Under the pieces are notes generated by a model. The model searched no databases and had not been told where the DNA came from. It worked only from the letters and a program-made list of their open reading frames with translations. This document shows, piece by piece, positions 31,058 to 41,090 of a stretch of DNA of 64,000 bases. Each line of letters begins with the position of its first letter. Positions within the stretch are counted from its first letter, which is position 1. The position numbers were made by a program, and so were the translations under genes. The stretch is from assembly GCA_037127315.1 (NCBI GenBank), contig JBBBDQ010001186.1, forward strand, positions 2,995,001-3,059,000. Direction: 5' to 3'. The stretch is from Ascarosepion bandense (lineage: Eukaryota; Mollusca; Cephalopoda; Sepiida; Sepiidae).

Positions 31058-32095
31058 GGTAGTGTGCAAAAGTATTAGGACAGGAGTGATTTTCTTAAAA
31101 ACCTCACTGAAATTTAAATACATTTTGAAAAGCCAAATAAATTGCTAATAAATATTGATTATTTAAGACTAGGTGTAAAAGAAATGTATTAAAATGAAGT
31201 TATATTTAATTTTTTTCTATTTTCTATTAAACAAGTTATTTTGAAACTATTCATTTTTCTAATATCCTTGGATATGACTGACTTTTTTCTCATTTCCCCC
31301 CTCTCGAATTGATCTGTAAATACTGTCAACATAGTTTAAAGGTTCCTTTTAAACTTTATTTTGATAATAGCTGTTTGACCTCGACTAGTTCATACAAGTG
31401 CTCTTTATTTTTGAATTTGGCAAATAATTTATTTTTTAAGAAGCCCACAAGGCCAAAGGTAGCAGAGCTAACAATTGCACAAAGGAGCAGAATAAAGGTT
31501 TTAAGAGACTTTGTGTGGACGCTTAGAAGTATTGCAGCTGGCATCAAATGTTCTCCAAATACATTGAAATAAACTCGGGACAGAGAAAAAGAAACTGGGA
31601 ACTTTGAAACAATGAAAAGGAATGGACATCCAAGGAAACTATCTGATAAAAGGTTAAATATGTACGATTAGCTAGCCCGAGAGGCCGGAAGAAGACAGTC
31701 CAAGAATTAAGGGACGAGTGCAACAAACTGCTTCCTAACAATGAACAGGTTTCTAGGTCCACAGTTACCAGAACACTTTGTGATAATGGATTGTATGCGA
31801 GAGTAGCAGGACTTTCAGCAGGACTCCGCTCCTGCACACAAGGCCAAGACAACCCGGGCGTGGCTGCTCAACAATGTTCCTCACCACTGGTCGCCGAACT
31901 TGTGGCAGCCCTTCCTACGCGACTGCAGTTTTCTCCCAGTCGTGATCAAAGCCAAGACCGCCAGCACGCCCACAACACGGTTGACACTCCGAAAGCTGCC
32001 ATCCTGAAGGCGTTCGCCTCTACGGACAAGGACATGGTCACCAAAGCGTGTGACTCATTTTGCGCCGGCCTTGAGATGGTCATCGCCGGCGACGG
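31058..32095 (+). mobile_element. Tc1/mariner-type transposon, degenerate transposase
   Basis: Terminal repeat GGTAGTGTGCAAAAGTATTAGG at the left. Around 31450-31560 the frame reads KKPTRPKVAELTIAQRSRIK and RSIAAGIKCSPNTLK, the N-terminal helix-turn-helix. Near 31810-31930, after frameshifts, it reads QQDSAPAHKAKTTRAWL and NNVPHHWSPN with W.P following, a catalytic Asp block (FQQDSAP) of the mariner-like group. The last part (31985-32090) reads the LKAAI..AF and ADGG-type C-terminus. Multiple stops make it inactive. The right end is occupied by a SINE-A. Confidence 0.75.
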
Positions 32096-32368
32096 CGGTT
32101 GCAGTGGATATCGGCTTGGAACAAAAAATCGGGGAGTTCGAATTCTAGTTTAATTCCTTGCATTCACTTACGTGCAAATACCCTTGGGAAAGTTATTAAT
32201 CCGTCTCTTCCCTCTGGTTAAATAACAGGACAAATTGGGTTCTATAGCCTTGGTCGGCAACCACTCTACTGCAGAAATTAATGGCAACCTACTGCAGGAT
32301 AATCTTCTACCCAACCAGACATGATCGTTCAAGTGTGTCTCACGTCTGGCACTTAACTGACTGACTGA
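32096..32368 (+). mobile_element. SINE-A inserted at the end of a mariner remnant
   Basis: Plus strand, from GCAGTGGATATCGGC with box B GAGTTCGAATTCTAG, through the body, to the terminal CTGACTGACTGA. The first head bases merge with the transposase end, and part of the hairpin is deleted (CATGTCTC arm missing). Confidence 0.82.
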
Positions 32369-32845
32369 TATTCTAAGCATAGACGAATGGAAAATTTCTA
32401 GATAAGTATGATAGGTTCTGGCAAGAAAAATGGTCTCGCACGACACGGTGAACCAACATTCTTAGCAACTGACCTAACAATGAATTCAATACAGTCTTTT
32501 AACTCGTTTCAGCTGAAAACGTTAGACCGAGAAGACGTAACGAGTCATTTTCCTGGGGGTTAGCATCATCCAAGCAGTTGGAAGGCGGAGAAGAGCCTCT
32601 CAGGTAATTAATGAAGAACTTTAGTTTTAGTGGCGTTAAAATCAACACGCTATGTGTTTTCCCAATTAACGACGGACATCGACTGCAATTTTAAACTGGT
32701 CTTACTGACCAGCCTCTCTATCGAGGCAGGAGTAAATGGTTGTGTCTTCAGTGTAGACGCAAAGGTGAGGGCTGATGTTATCGGGAAAGTCTTTAATGAA
32801 AATTAAAAACAGCGTAGGACCAAAAATGGAGCCCTAGTCAGTCGT
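32369..32845 (-). mobile_element. old LINE fragment, CR1/Jockey-like
   Basis: Minus strand, colinear with the RT-to-thumb region of better copies. The plus-strand phrases CGACACGGTGAACCAAC, GACCGAGAAG, TATCGAGGCAGGAGTAAATG and GGGAAAGTCTTTAATGAAAAT correspond to the CRARKFF, SADLKW-preceding, YADDTTVYSRLD and [10 protein letters not shown] blocks. Strongly diverged. Confidence 0.6.
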
Positions 32846-32889
32846 TCTTAATGAAACTTGTATAAAAGGGATTGCTGCCAAATACAAAA

Positions 32890-32914
32890 AAGTATATATA
32901 TATATATATATATA
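32890..32914. repeat. (TA)n microsatellite
   Basis: About 12 TA units at the leader side of a SINE-B. Confidence 0.94.
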
Positions 32915-32915
32915 C

Positions 32916-33144
32916 ACAAGCATCTACATATCGTTCATTCAGTAATGAATTAGAACACTCTCAGCTACTGGGTTATGCTTACATTGTATATAACACGTTG
33001 AATGACTACTTTATTCCGAGCGCCCATAGGTCAGAGGTAGTATCCCCGACTGATATCAATTTGGTCGAGTTTCGATCCTGGCTAAATGCAATTGGATGTC
33101 TAAACGTACTGATGAGCTGTGATACAGATGTGTATGCGGATGAC
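32916..33144 (+). mobile_element. SINE-B, 5'-truncated, hammerhead partly deleted
   Basis: The only plus-strand SINE-B. Box A region CATAGGTCAGAGGTAGTATC at about 33026 and box B GAGTTTCGATCCTGG near 33069. At 33108-33144 the core CTGATGA and the first arm of stem II are kept, but the block containing GAAAC is deleted. It ends GATGACTATATATA. Confidence 0.8.
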
Positions 33145-33155
33145 TATATATATAT

Positions 33156-33205
33156 CAGTCACTCAGTGAGTGCCATACGTGATACACACTTAGGCGATTA
33201 TGTCT

Positions 33206-33210
<5 letters not shown>
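33156..33210 (-). mobile_element. SINE-A terminal fragment
   Basis: The last ~55 nt of the SINE-A 3' end on the minus strand, cut off by a (TA)n array at 33211. Confidence 0.75.

Positions 33211-33247
<37 letters not shown>
33211..33247. repeat. (TA)n microsatellite
   Basis: About 18 TA units truncating the SINE-A fragment. Confidence 0.97.
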
Positions 33248-33249
<2 letters not shown>

Positions 33250-33855
33250 TGGAGATATATGTTAAACCGAAGTTACTTATAACTCAAGATTACACTTAAT
33301 CCACTTGTATCCTAATTTCATTTTACGTGTTCACTTATTATATGATTAAATATTTAAGCCGATGCTGTAGAAGACGACATTTACTGTTTTAATCTGTAAA
33401 AAGTTTCATATATTTATTTCAACGTGCTTGTTATATGTTTTCTGCAAAGAGGAATTCCGATTATTTTGTTAGGGTTTCTATTTCCATTCTAATCATTATT
33501 GCTTGATATTTATCGTGGAATCTTTTCGGCGTTTTTAGCTGGAATAATTCGAGTAAAAAATCAAATGAAAAAGTAACTACAGGGAGCGATGAGTAAATTG
33601 TCACCATTTGATATTTTAAATATATATATATATATATATGCGCCTTTTGATTTTATTTTGTCGACTGCATATTAACTAGTAAGGTCAATTGGGCACCGTC
33701 TGAGAGAAAAAAAAAGAGCACTATGATGCAATTCACACGACAGAAATTTGGACATGGCATACTGTATAGCTTGACATTCGCACCCGAAGTTCCAATAGAA
33801 ATATTTCAGAGTGTTTGGATGTTAATCTGAGAACAATGCACAGGATTCAGAAAGA
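33248..33855. other. unassigned interval with short (TA)n
   Basis: AT-rich; a (TA)n of about 10 units lies at 33619-33639. The rest shows no signature, except that 33700-33855 probably belongs to the mariner-like element that follows. Confidence 0.4.
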
Positions 33856-34335
33856 GTTGGATGATATATTCAGTCAACATCATGGCGTTTGGGGTGATCA
33901 CTAGTGTTGGCAGCGTTATGCCTCCATTCATCTTCCCACATGGCCTCAGACACAACACGGAGACCCATATCAAGTACCTTGAGGAGAAAGGTTTGCTCTG
34001 GGTCAAGAGGGTGACTACTGGACTTTCGACAGAACTCTGCACCATGTCACACAACCAATAGAACCCAGTCGTGGCTGTCAGACAATATTTTCAACCCCAT
34101 CACCATTTACATCTTGCCACCTAACTCCCCAGAAGGCAGCCTCCTTGAGTGTTATGAAGTTGGACATCGTTTAGCGAAATGCCAACAAAACTCTCTGTAA
34201 CACTAAAGATGAACTGAAGGCAAAGATTATGGCAGCATTCATCAACTTAAACAAGGAGACCACTCAGAAGAGATACAAGAGATGTCAAAGTCGTTTGGAG
34301 GCCCTTGGTTGACATTAATGCCGTTTTAATTGGAC
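33856..34335 (+). mobile_element. mariner-like transposase remnant
   Basis: From 33882 the frame reads VITSVGSVMPPFIFPHGLRH, then NTETHIKYLEEKGLLWVKRV, the block before the second catalytic Asp in the FQQDSAP group (V.SDG..MPP.FF..G...N). After frameshifts come LSDNI/PNHHHLHL-like debris and, near 34205-34310, KDELKAKIMAAFINLNKETT and RCQSRLEALV-like C-terminal sequence. The QQDSAP block itself is scrambled. Same family as 31058-32095. Confidence 0.75.
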
Positions 34336-34913
34336 AAATTTCCTCTTTAGTATTTCAAGATACTTCTTGTGTAATTTTGGTAACTATATCTGTTGAAATG
34401 AGATGCCGGTGTTATTTTCATTTTTGTGTAATTTAGACGACAATTTATCCATCTCACCCAGTGTTTTGTGGTAAAACTACTGTTAGCACCGTACAAAGGT
34501 GTAAGCCCTCGAGAGAACTCGGCCACCTGTTTCAACGATTGGCGTTCCTGGTTCACTCAGGTCGAATACACGGTTTTAACTAAATAAATAAACCCGAGTT
34601 GATAACGAAGAGACGACGGCCATTATTTTCGTAATCCTGAAACGGATACAGCTAAACCGAATAAATATGACAAACCCCCGAAATACAAAAATGGCTGATA
34701 ACAACCTATAGGTGACAGTCGATAAGAACAGCACATAATTTTCTTATATCGAGTTATATTCTTTGCTTCTTAAAGTAAGAAAGAAAAAAAGTTTACAGAT
34801 TAGGAATTTTTTTTTATCGGGAGCTGGGCGTAACGCTTAACTTGCATATCTCTTCGTTGTTGTCATAAATAAAAAATGTACTGGATACAACAGAGATTAT
34901 TGTTGTTGTTGTT

Positions 34914-34915
<2 letters not shown>
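34336..34915. other. unassigned interval
   Basis: No confident assignment. A minus-strand frame of 69 codons (34556-34347) has no recognised motif. Confidence 0.4.
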
Positions 34916-34916
<1 letters not shown>

Positions 34917-34958
<42 letters not shown>

Positions 34959-34960
34959 GA
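34917..34960. repeat. (TTA)n microsatellite
   Basis: About 13 TTA/ATT units at the 3' side of the decayed R4/Dong-like element. Confidence 0.97.
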
Positions 34961-34961
34961 T

Positions 34962-35510
34962 TTCTGTTGTATACACATTTCTTACTGGGTCCAAACCAGA
35001 GACCTAAGGTCAAAAATTGGTTTCATGACTTTTTCCATTGACCATTATTGCAAAGAGAAAAAATTACGATCGCATACATTTTACATAGCTAAAGCTATTT
35101 GTAATGTGTGTGTACATGTTTTGTATTTCTTTTAGACACGGGGCTACCAGTGTTACCTTCAATGAGCCTATCGGAATCTTTTCGAATCAAACCGAGAGCT
35201 CCAACTACAACTGGAATTATTGATGTATTCGTGCGCTATATTTTTTAAAATTTCTACTTCTACTTGTATTTTGATAAAATTTTGGATATTTTAGAAGATA
35301 CATTAGAATCTGTAAGAGCTGCTATGTCAATAAGAAAGCACATTTTGCTCTTGTCGTCTTTGATAACGATGTCTGTGTGATTAGCTTTGGTAGTTCTGTC
35401 TGGGTATATTGTAAAGTCCCATAAAATTAAGTCCTGTCTTTGTAACAGGGTCTAGTTGATGTTCATACCATTTTCTTACAGTTTCATTCCCGTAAGTGGA
35501 ATTACCATTA
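34962..35510 (-). mobile_element. R4/Dong-like LINE C-terminus, decayed copy
   Basis: Minus strand. Broken frames align in order with the 37.3-37.8 kb copy: LILWDFTIYPDRT, then KANHTDIVIKDDKSKMCFLIDIA (the PD-(D/E)xK-like nuclease segment, with Pro replaced by Thr), then VPVVVGALGLIRKDSDRLIE and a shortened tail. Members of this clade carry a restriction-like nuclease after the reverse transcriptase. Stops and frameshifts make it dead. Both sides carry TTA tracts (34917-34960 and 35510-35529). Confidence 0.72.
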
Positions 35511-35530
35511 TTATTATTATTATTATTAGT
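35508..35530. repeat. (TTA)n microsatellite, 5' side of R4/Dong-like copy
   Basis: About seven ATT units. Confidence 0.93.
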
Positions 35531-35639
35531 GCTCATTTTCCTTTTGGATATGCGATCATATATGTCAATAATATCCTTTATTTTGCTGTTTTAAGTAACT
35601 TTTGGCGCTACACCATCTCTTTTTGTCTCTGGTCTCCCA

Positions 35640-36010
35640 TCTATTCACAAACTTATTAAGTCATCCCTATCATCACAAAGAGGGCGATAAAGACTCAAGG
35701 AAGTTCCTAAGTGTTAGAGAATAAGATACAGATTGGCACTGCATTTAAATATTTAAACAACAATGTTGACTGAGAAGAAAGAAGCCGAAATAGAGTTTGA
35801 GAAGTGCAAGAAACTGTTTGCATAGAACTAACGGTTACAGATATACATTTTAACTGTAAAATGATGAAATATTGCTGCCATTCCAGTATTGTGCTTAAAG
35901 TCGTAAAGGCTACCTATCTTAAAGGAAAATTCATGGTAACAATTACCAGAAAGTTATTTATAGAAAAAGCAGAAGGAAGCTACGTTACGGCAATCGGAAT
36001 GTGATTAATG
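35640..36010 (-). mobile_element. old LINE 3' portion, CR1/Jockey-like
   Basis: Minus strand. The plus phrases GATTGGCACTGCATTTAAATATTTAAAC, TTAACTGTAAAATGATG and AAAAGCAGAAGGAAGCTACGTTACGGC correspond to the NLQEFKCKVN, HFTVKP and ACGTAGCTTCC-type (RDVASLCLF) blocks of the better copies. Ancient copy with no intact frame. Confidence 0.6.
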
Positions 36011-36094
36011 CAAATACGAACAATAAATAAATAATCCCTAATACTCACAGTTCTCCTTTGCTTTTCTTGCCTTCAGTATGTGAGTATTCTATAT

Positions 36095-36420
36095 TGTTTA
36101 ATCAGTTGGATGTTTATGGTATTCCTGAAATAATTTTTGATTTGATTCAATTTTTCTTATCAAATCATCTCGATCGGCAAATCTGAATCTTTTTACATTA
36201 ATATGGTTGTCTAACCATGGAACTACATATTTCTAATTTTCATTAATGACGTTCCCAAATTCACCTGTTCTATGACTAAATGCAACCGTAAGTTCTACGC
36301 TAATAGTTTCGTCTCTCTTATTTCTGGAAATTCTGGTTTATTGCAATCCAGTCAACATTGAACTTCAAAAATCTAAATCCAATGTCAATCATTATCCTCT
36401 CTTCTTAATCCTTTTTTTTG
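36095..36420 (+). mobile_element. diverged LINE reverse-transcriptase fragment
   Basis: Plus frames read QLDVYGIPEIIFDLIQFFLSN, then FLIFINDVPKFTCSM and KFYANSFVSLIS. This is the RT block containing the fingers/palm helix (I..FLSNR), the FLI.INDLP motif and the YADD box, here degraded to YANS, so catalytically dead. It is on the opposite strand to the adjacent LINE remnant (35640-36010), so the two are separate insertions or an inversion. Confidence 0.6.
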
Positions 36421-37155
36421 TTTGTTTTTCTCACTCCGTAATAGTGTTTGTCTTTTGATCCAATGTTTTCGCACAAAGGAAATCTCTTGTGTCTTTCTGG
36501 CTTTATTGATATATTATCATTATCATATAATAAGTCTGCTTGTTCCTTCCTTAGTTATTTACTTAGTTTCTCCGTCCGTTACGCTACTAAAGAAAGATAA
36601 TAAACTTACTTTCTACACGAGCTTTTCCTTCTCCTCTATCTTTTTATAAACGCTACTCTCCTCAACCTTTGCCAAACGGAAGGGTAGTAAAGAATGAGAG
36701 GGTAGGAGGAGAGCGTCTATAACATTACCGTATCAGTATCAGCTTGAGATGGAGGTTGTAGCATTAATTGTGTGTGTGTATGTGTGTGTGTACTGTACAA
36801 TATAGTAAAAATAGGTAGGTTTATTGTCGTATCCCGCGACCTAATAACGAAATTTCTGGCCTCTACACCCTTGGCCATTACTCAATTGGTCTTTTCTGTT
36901 TTCAATGGACAGAGGAGCCATGATCTTTCAGTAATAAAAAAACATTTCTCTTCCAAAATCGTTCACAAAATAGCGTACAGTAATTTGGTTATGGTCTGTG
37001 CATACGCCGCTTAATATAATATAAGATTCCAGTAAAGTAGCTTCAATTTTATTTTTATAGATATTTTAATAAAATTATACATGTTTGAAGACGTTACTAT
37101 CATTTGTAGTATGACAAAGTAAAATTATCCTTCCGTGAAAATTCCACGGGTTTCG
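36421..37155. other. unassigned interval
   Basis: Apart from the short GT tract, I recognise no gene or mobile element. Frames of 75-80 codons lack motifs. Confidence 0.4.
36768..36793. repeat. short (GT)n tract
   Basis: About 12 GT units with one A interruption. Confidence 0.85.
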
Positions 37156-37180
37156 CTAGTTATTATTATTATTATTATGT
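37156..37180. repeat. (TTA)n microsatellite, 3' side of R4/Dong-like copy
   Basis: About six TTA units right after the 3' end of the LINE. Confidence 0.93.
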
Positions 37181-37181
37181 C

Positions 37182-37940
37182 ATTTTTCATCATATTTCGA
37201 TTTCTGCTTTTGTCTCACTACCAACCAAGTCTGCGGGGAGACCTAAGGCAGGTAGTGGCGTGTTGTTATGGCTCCATTTCATGTTTTTCTATCTTCCCTA
37301 TCATCCTCAGCATTACATAGATAAAGTTTTCCTTAGTGTGTGGGCTGTACTTAATAAGACAATTTTTTGTATGTCTCTTAAGCTGGGGTTTCCAGGGATT
37401 CTTTCAATGTGTTGTTTTGTTCCATTTTTTATCATTCCAAGTGCACCTACTATCACTGGCACAACTCTTGTTTTCAATTTCCACATTTTTTCTATTTCAA
37501 TTTCCAGGTCTTTATATTTTGACAGTTTTTCAAATTCCTTGATTGCTATGTTACAATCCGCTGGACAAGCCATATCAATTAATAGACAAGTTTTCTCCTT
37601 CTGGTTTTTAACAATAATGTCTGGCCTGTTTGCTTCAATTTTTCTGTCTGTGTAGATGGTGTAATCCCATAGAATGGTTACATCTTCTATTTCTGTAACC
37701 GGTGCTGGATGATGTTCATACCAGTGTTTGTTTACAGCTTTTCCATAATGTTTGCACATTGTCCAATGTAAATATTGCCCAACTCTATCGTGGCGATTTT
37801 TATATTCGTTTGGGGCAAGCACAGAACAGCCTGAGATTAGGAGTCTATTGTTTCTTGGTGTTTATCACAAAACCTGCATTTTGGATCCATATTATTATGC
37901 ATAATATTTGCCTGAATTATTATGCATAATATTTGCCTGA
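37182..37940 (-). mobile_element. R4/Dong-like LINE, C-terminal restriction-like nuclease
   Basis: An uninterrupted 169-codon minus frame (37822-37313). It reads HDRVGQYLHWTMCKHYGKAV and KHWYEHHPAPV, then TILWDYTIYTDRKIEANRPDIIV (Asp of the PD motif), KEKTCLLIDMACPADCN (D-x-K-like second half, here LIDM) and KDLEIEIEKMWKLKTRVVPVIVGALGMI, IPGNPSLRDIQKIVLLSTAHTLRKTLS. This is the nuclease-plus-tail region after the RT in R2/R4-type LINEs, which nick a preferred target for target-primed reverse transcription. RT is missing (5'-truncated). TTA tracts flank both ends. Confidence 0.8.

Positions 37941-37982
<42 letters not shown>
37941..37982. repeat. (ATT)n microsatellite, 5' side of R4/Dong-like copy
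   Basis: About 13 ATT units, preceded by a duplicated ATTATTATGCATAATATTTG phrase at 37890-37940. Confidence 0.97.
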
Positions 37983-37984
<2 letters not shown>

Positions 37985-38084
37985 ATGCATGTTTTTGCCA
38001 GCAAAATGGGCTGTCATAAATCAAGCAGGTGCATAAATTTACCTTTGGTATTGTAATATTTTCAATACAATTTAAAACAATAAG

Positions 38085-38360
38085 CCAAAACATAAAAGAG
38101 GAATTTGCTGTATAAACTCGAAAAACTAGCAGGAAAAATATACTGTAGAAACCTCAAGAATTTTAAACAAAAGACTATGTAAACACAAGAAACATTAAAA
38201 AGACACACACAGACACAAATCCTATTGGTTGTTCAACGTAACGAAACTGAGCGCAGTTTTGACATAAAAATGCTACTCTAAGTAAAGAGAAAATAATACA
38301 CTTAGACAATTTATGGAAGCGTTAGAATACTTGCTATCTCAAACTTTGGTGGTACCTAAG
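38085..38360 (+). pseudogene. Penelope-like GIY-YIG nuclease fragment
   Basis: Plus frames read CCINSKN.QEKYTVETSRIL, then NKRLCKHKKHIKKTHTD, and later KEKIIHLDNLWKR. This matches the family pattern I-x-C-x-x-C-x-KYIGET-R-x-L-x-x-R-x-x-EH. YIG is changed to YTV, and an internal stop occurs. No reverse transcriptase is attached. Confidence 0.7.
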
Positions 38361-38639
38361 GCCGTGGCTGAGTTTGTGAAATATCACAATAAAATTTTGG
38401 CTCACTGAATGGAAGAGGTAGTTCAACTATTTTTAGTGATGTGCTTTGTTGTATTTCTTGCAGTGAAGTCTGTGGTTTTTTCTTTAACAATTCAAAGAAT
38501 TAGAATCTAAAGAAGCAATTGTGGCACGTGATAGTGCATCTGCCACTATCTTGACTTGTCATACATCTGATGTCTGAAGAGAACTGAGAAATGTAATCCA
38601 GGTGTTTCATTTCTCGCGGATTATATTTGCTGTATTAAA

Positions 38640-38715
38640 GAACAAGTAGAAAAAAGTGTTTTTAATCTAACATATCTCACTTTAACAAGCTTCTTCAGGG
38701 ATTCTTTAAAGAAGA
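38640..38715 (-). mobile_element. Penelope-like end with broken hammerhead
   Basis: Minus strand: ATCC, CTGAAGA, a GCTT/AAGT hairpin, then GAGATATGTTAGAT where the 46.3 kb relative has GAAACATGTTAGAT. The GAA core triplet is mutated to GAG, so cleavage is not expected. Confidence 0.6.
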
Positions 38716-38747
38716 ATGATTTAAAAATCTAAGAGACAGTATGCTGA

Positions 38748-38760
38748 TATATATATATAA
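38748..38760. repeat. short (TA)n tract
   Basis: About six TA units. Confidence 0.8.
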
Positions 38761-39680
38761 GTAATTTACGATAAAATTCTTAAAGACAGCGGATATCAAT
38801 CGTACAAAATTAACTTTGTGGAAAAATTCAGGAGCTCAAAAAGAAAAAAAAGTAGAAACAGGAAAATCATATGGTATAACCCTCCTTTTAATCAGTTAGT
38901 TAACTTTAAATTAGGGCATAAATTTCCTAAACTAATAGGTAAGCATTTTCCCTCTAAGCAAAATTTTCAATAGGAATACAATAAAACGAAACTATAGCTG
39001 CTCCAACAATCTAGACAAAATAATAAAAGTACATAACAGTAAAATATTAAAAGCACACAACAAAAATAACTCCAACACTAATACCAGTCTGCTCCATACT
39101 AACAACCTTTGTAACTGTAGAAATCCAAATCAATGCCCCATTCCTAATAAATGTTTAACAAAATCCCTGATATATAAGTGTTCGATTTCATCCATGGAGA
39201 AACACAAAGATGAAAAGATGTATATCGAAAAAACGTCATGTTTTGTTTTTCTTTGTTATTGAAGGATGAGAGGTGATTATAAAAGATCACCTCTCATCCT
39301 TCAATAACAAAGAAAAACAAAACATGACGTCTCTTTCCAAACACTTTTGAAATTTAAAAAACGAAAATAAAACACCTAAAGTTTAATGGAAAATTCTCAA
39401 ACAAGCAGGAACAGCTAAATCAATAAAGGAACCATGTTTCCTTCCTCTTCAAGAAAAAAATTGAAATCATTAAATACATGAATAGCAACAAACTTTTAAA
39501 CCAGAGTCATGAAACCACAGTAAACTGCAAACACATTAAAGAACAAACTTTACAATCATGCTAAAAAAATACTAAAAAGCCAAAGCTAAGACCCCTTAGT
39601 GACAATAAACCTTTATAGTACTAACAACACTCTTACATCAAATTTTACCTATTACAAACTCCAAACTGTGATCTAATTTA
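38761..39680 (+). pseudogene. Penelope-like element, zinc-binding and GIY-YIG region
   Basis: Plus frames read RKIIWYNPPFNQLVNFKLGHKF and IGKHFPSKQNF, then NLCNCRNPNQCPIPNKCL (Cys-rich knuckle before the nuclease) and SLIYKCSISS, KMYIEKTS (GIY / YIG block), and beyond a palindrome LSSFNNKEKQNMTSLSKHF, KIEIIKYMNSNKLLNQS. The order matches the C-terminal half of a Penelope-type polyprotein. A 45-bp inverted duplicate (39233-39277) has replaced part of the nuclease. Many stops; no RT. Confidence 0.78.
39233..39330. repeat. perfect 45-bp inverted repeat, 8-nt loop
   Basis: Left arm 39233-39277 and right arm 39286-39330 are exact reverse complements. The right arm is the sense nuclease-region sequence; the left arm is an inverted copy of it. 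Confidence 0.95.
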
Positions 39681-40176
39681 AAGTTTTAAAGAAAAAGTGA
39701 TTTCCTAAATTCAAAATTAAGGTTAAATATACAAAATTAGATTAATTATAAAAACTGTGCTTAATACAAAAATATTCTATAGTTCTACAAATAAACATTG
39801 AAGATAGGTTTAATCACATCCCCCACCCTTTACACTTCCTTACTCTCCCCCTCCAATAAACCCAAACAATAAAGTCTAGCCATGTGGCCATAAAACCTAT
39901 ATCCCATCTTTCTAATGTTAAATCTGTTTACAAAATTCCCGACACTTTCATTAATCAACTATATTCCCTTCCCACCCCGCTTTTTTCAAAATTCTAACAG
40001 CTAATTTACAAGACTTATTCCCTTATCGCTAAACCCCACCAACATCCCACACACTCACTCGCCAAATATAAGAAAAGTGGCTTTCGATTCCTTTCCACAC
40101 CACCAGATGAGACATTGTAATTTCAATGTCGAAACAAAATGTACACTTTGTAGTGGATAAAAAAAAATTGTACATG

Positions 40177-40182
<6 letters not shown>
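39681..40182 (+). mobile_element. Penelope-like 3' UTR and terminal repeat
   Basis: Non-coding continuation of the preceding element. From about 40010 it matches the solo end at 20362-20600 (AACATCCCACACACTCACTC, CCAAATATAAGAAAAG, hammerhead, ACATGTTCTAATAT) and ends in (TA)n. Confidence 0.7.
40100..40156 (+). ncRNA. hammerhead ribozyme motif, one core substitution
   Basis: Stem I CCAC (40100-40103) with GTGG (40153-40156). The core reads CAGATGA (40104-40110), so the conserved U4 is A, expected to impair cleavage. Stem II GACATTG (40111-40117) with CAATGTC (40124-40130) is perfect around 6 nt. GAA is at 40131-40133. Stem III is ACAAA (40134-40138) with TTTGT (40147-40151), and the cleavage residue is A40152. 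It is the same family as the intact motif at 20406-20461. Confidence 0.78.

Positions 40183-40222
<40 letters not shown>
40183..40222. repeat. (TA)n microsatellite
   Basis: About 20 TA units between the hammerhead-bearing end and the next Penelope fragment. Confidence 0.98.
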
Positions 40223-40225
<3 letters not shown>

Positions 40226-40605
40226 CACCCTATTTCATATTCATTGCGAAACAAAAGGTTCATAGAATATTTCAAAATAGGAAAGCTGTCCTTCCTGACA
40301 AACCCAACAAATCAAACAAGTATATTGTTCTACCCACTAACTTTATCACAACTACAATCGAAAAGAAATTGAAGATGAAATTTGTCACAACATCTAAAAC
40401 AATAAAAGACTTAATCAATACAAAACAAAACAAAAAGCCACTACTTGAGGGAGGAATTTAATCTGTCAACTACAAGGATCGCCAGAAAAAATATACTGGA
40501 GAAACCTCAAGAAGTTTAGACAAAAACTATATAAGCCACAAAAGAGACATTTAAAAAACAATCCACAAAGCGCATTGATTGTTGACCTTAACGAAACTGA
40601 GCCAA
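40223..40605 (+). pseudogene. Penelope-like GIY-YIG nuclease fragment
   Basis: The frame from 40222 reads TTIEKKLKMKFVTTSKTIKDL and INTKQNKKPLLEGGI, stops, then continues SVNYKDRQKKYTGETSRSLD and KNYISHKRDI. The GI(Y) and KY(T)GETSR.L elements are those of the Penelope nuclease, with YIG changed to YTG. It joins a LINE fragment at about 40606. Confidence 0.78.
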
Positions 40606-41090
40606 ATTTTGTCAAGGACATCTAGGTGGATAGCAGGAGCACCCGATCAGGTATGGCAGCAGTATTCAATGCACGGGAGCATAGTAGATTCGTATATGTG
40701 CAGGATTTTTTCAGGCGGAAAAACTTCCTGGCTCTACACAGTGAACCGACCTTCTTAGCAGCGGATTTAGCTATAGATTGTATGTAGTCATTCCACTTGA
40801 GGTCTGTTGTGAGAGTTAAGCCGAGAAGGCTCGGTGTTTTGCTTTCAGGGAGACTAGCCTGATCCATGCTAATGGGGAGTAGGAGCGATTGTCTGTGATG
40901 GTTAATAGATAGCAGCTTCGTTTTGGAAGCATTAAAATGCACGAGCCATTTCTTACTCTAGTCCGATACGGATCGGAGGTCCTTTTCCAGCTCGGCATCG
41001 AGGTTTGCTTTGTCAGCCTCAGCAGATTTTTGATCGATGCGAGAGTAAACTCTAGTGTCGTCCACGTATATGCCTACTTGGTATACTTTT
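40606..41090 (-). mobile_element. CR1/Jockey-like LINE, RT thumb and C-terminal fragment
   Basis: The minus frame 40942-40622 reads HFNASKTKLLSINHHRQSLL, PISMDQASLPESKTPSLLGL, KWNDYIQSIAKSAAKKVGSL and CRARKFFRLKKSCTYTNLL. Upstream on the same strand another frame gives YVDDTRVYSRIDQKS-like sequence, equal to the YADD box, near 41040-41090. The 3' end of the element is missing, so both ends are truncated. Confidence 0.85.

Noticed and set aside
33108..33144. Hammerhead in the plus-strand SINE-B
   Set aside because: The block with GAAAC and one side of stem III is deleted, so it cannot fold as a hammerhead; kept only as a decayed relative.
37336..37655. Plus-strand frames of 68-131 codons
   Set aside because: They are opposite-strand shadows of the R4/Dong-like nuclease frame, which has the family motifs.
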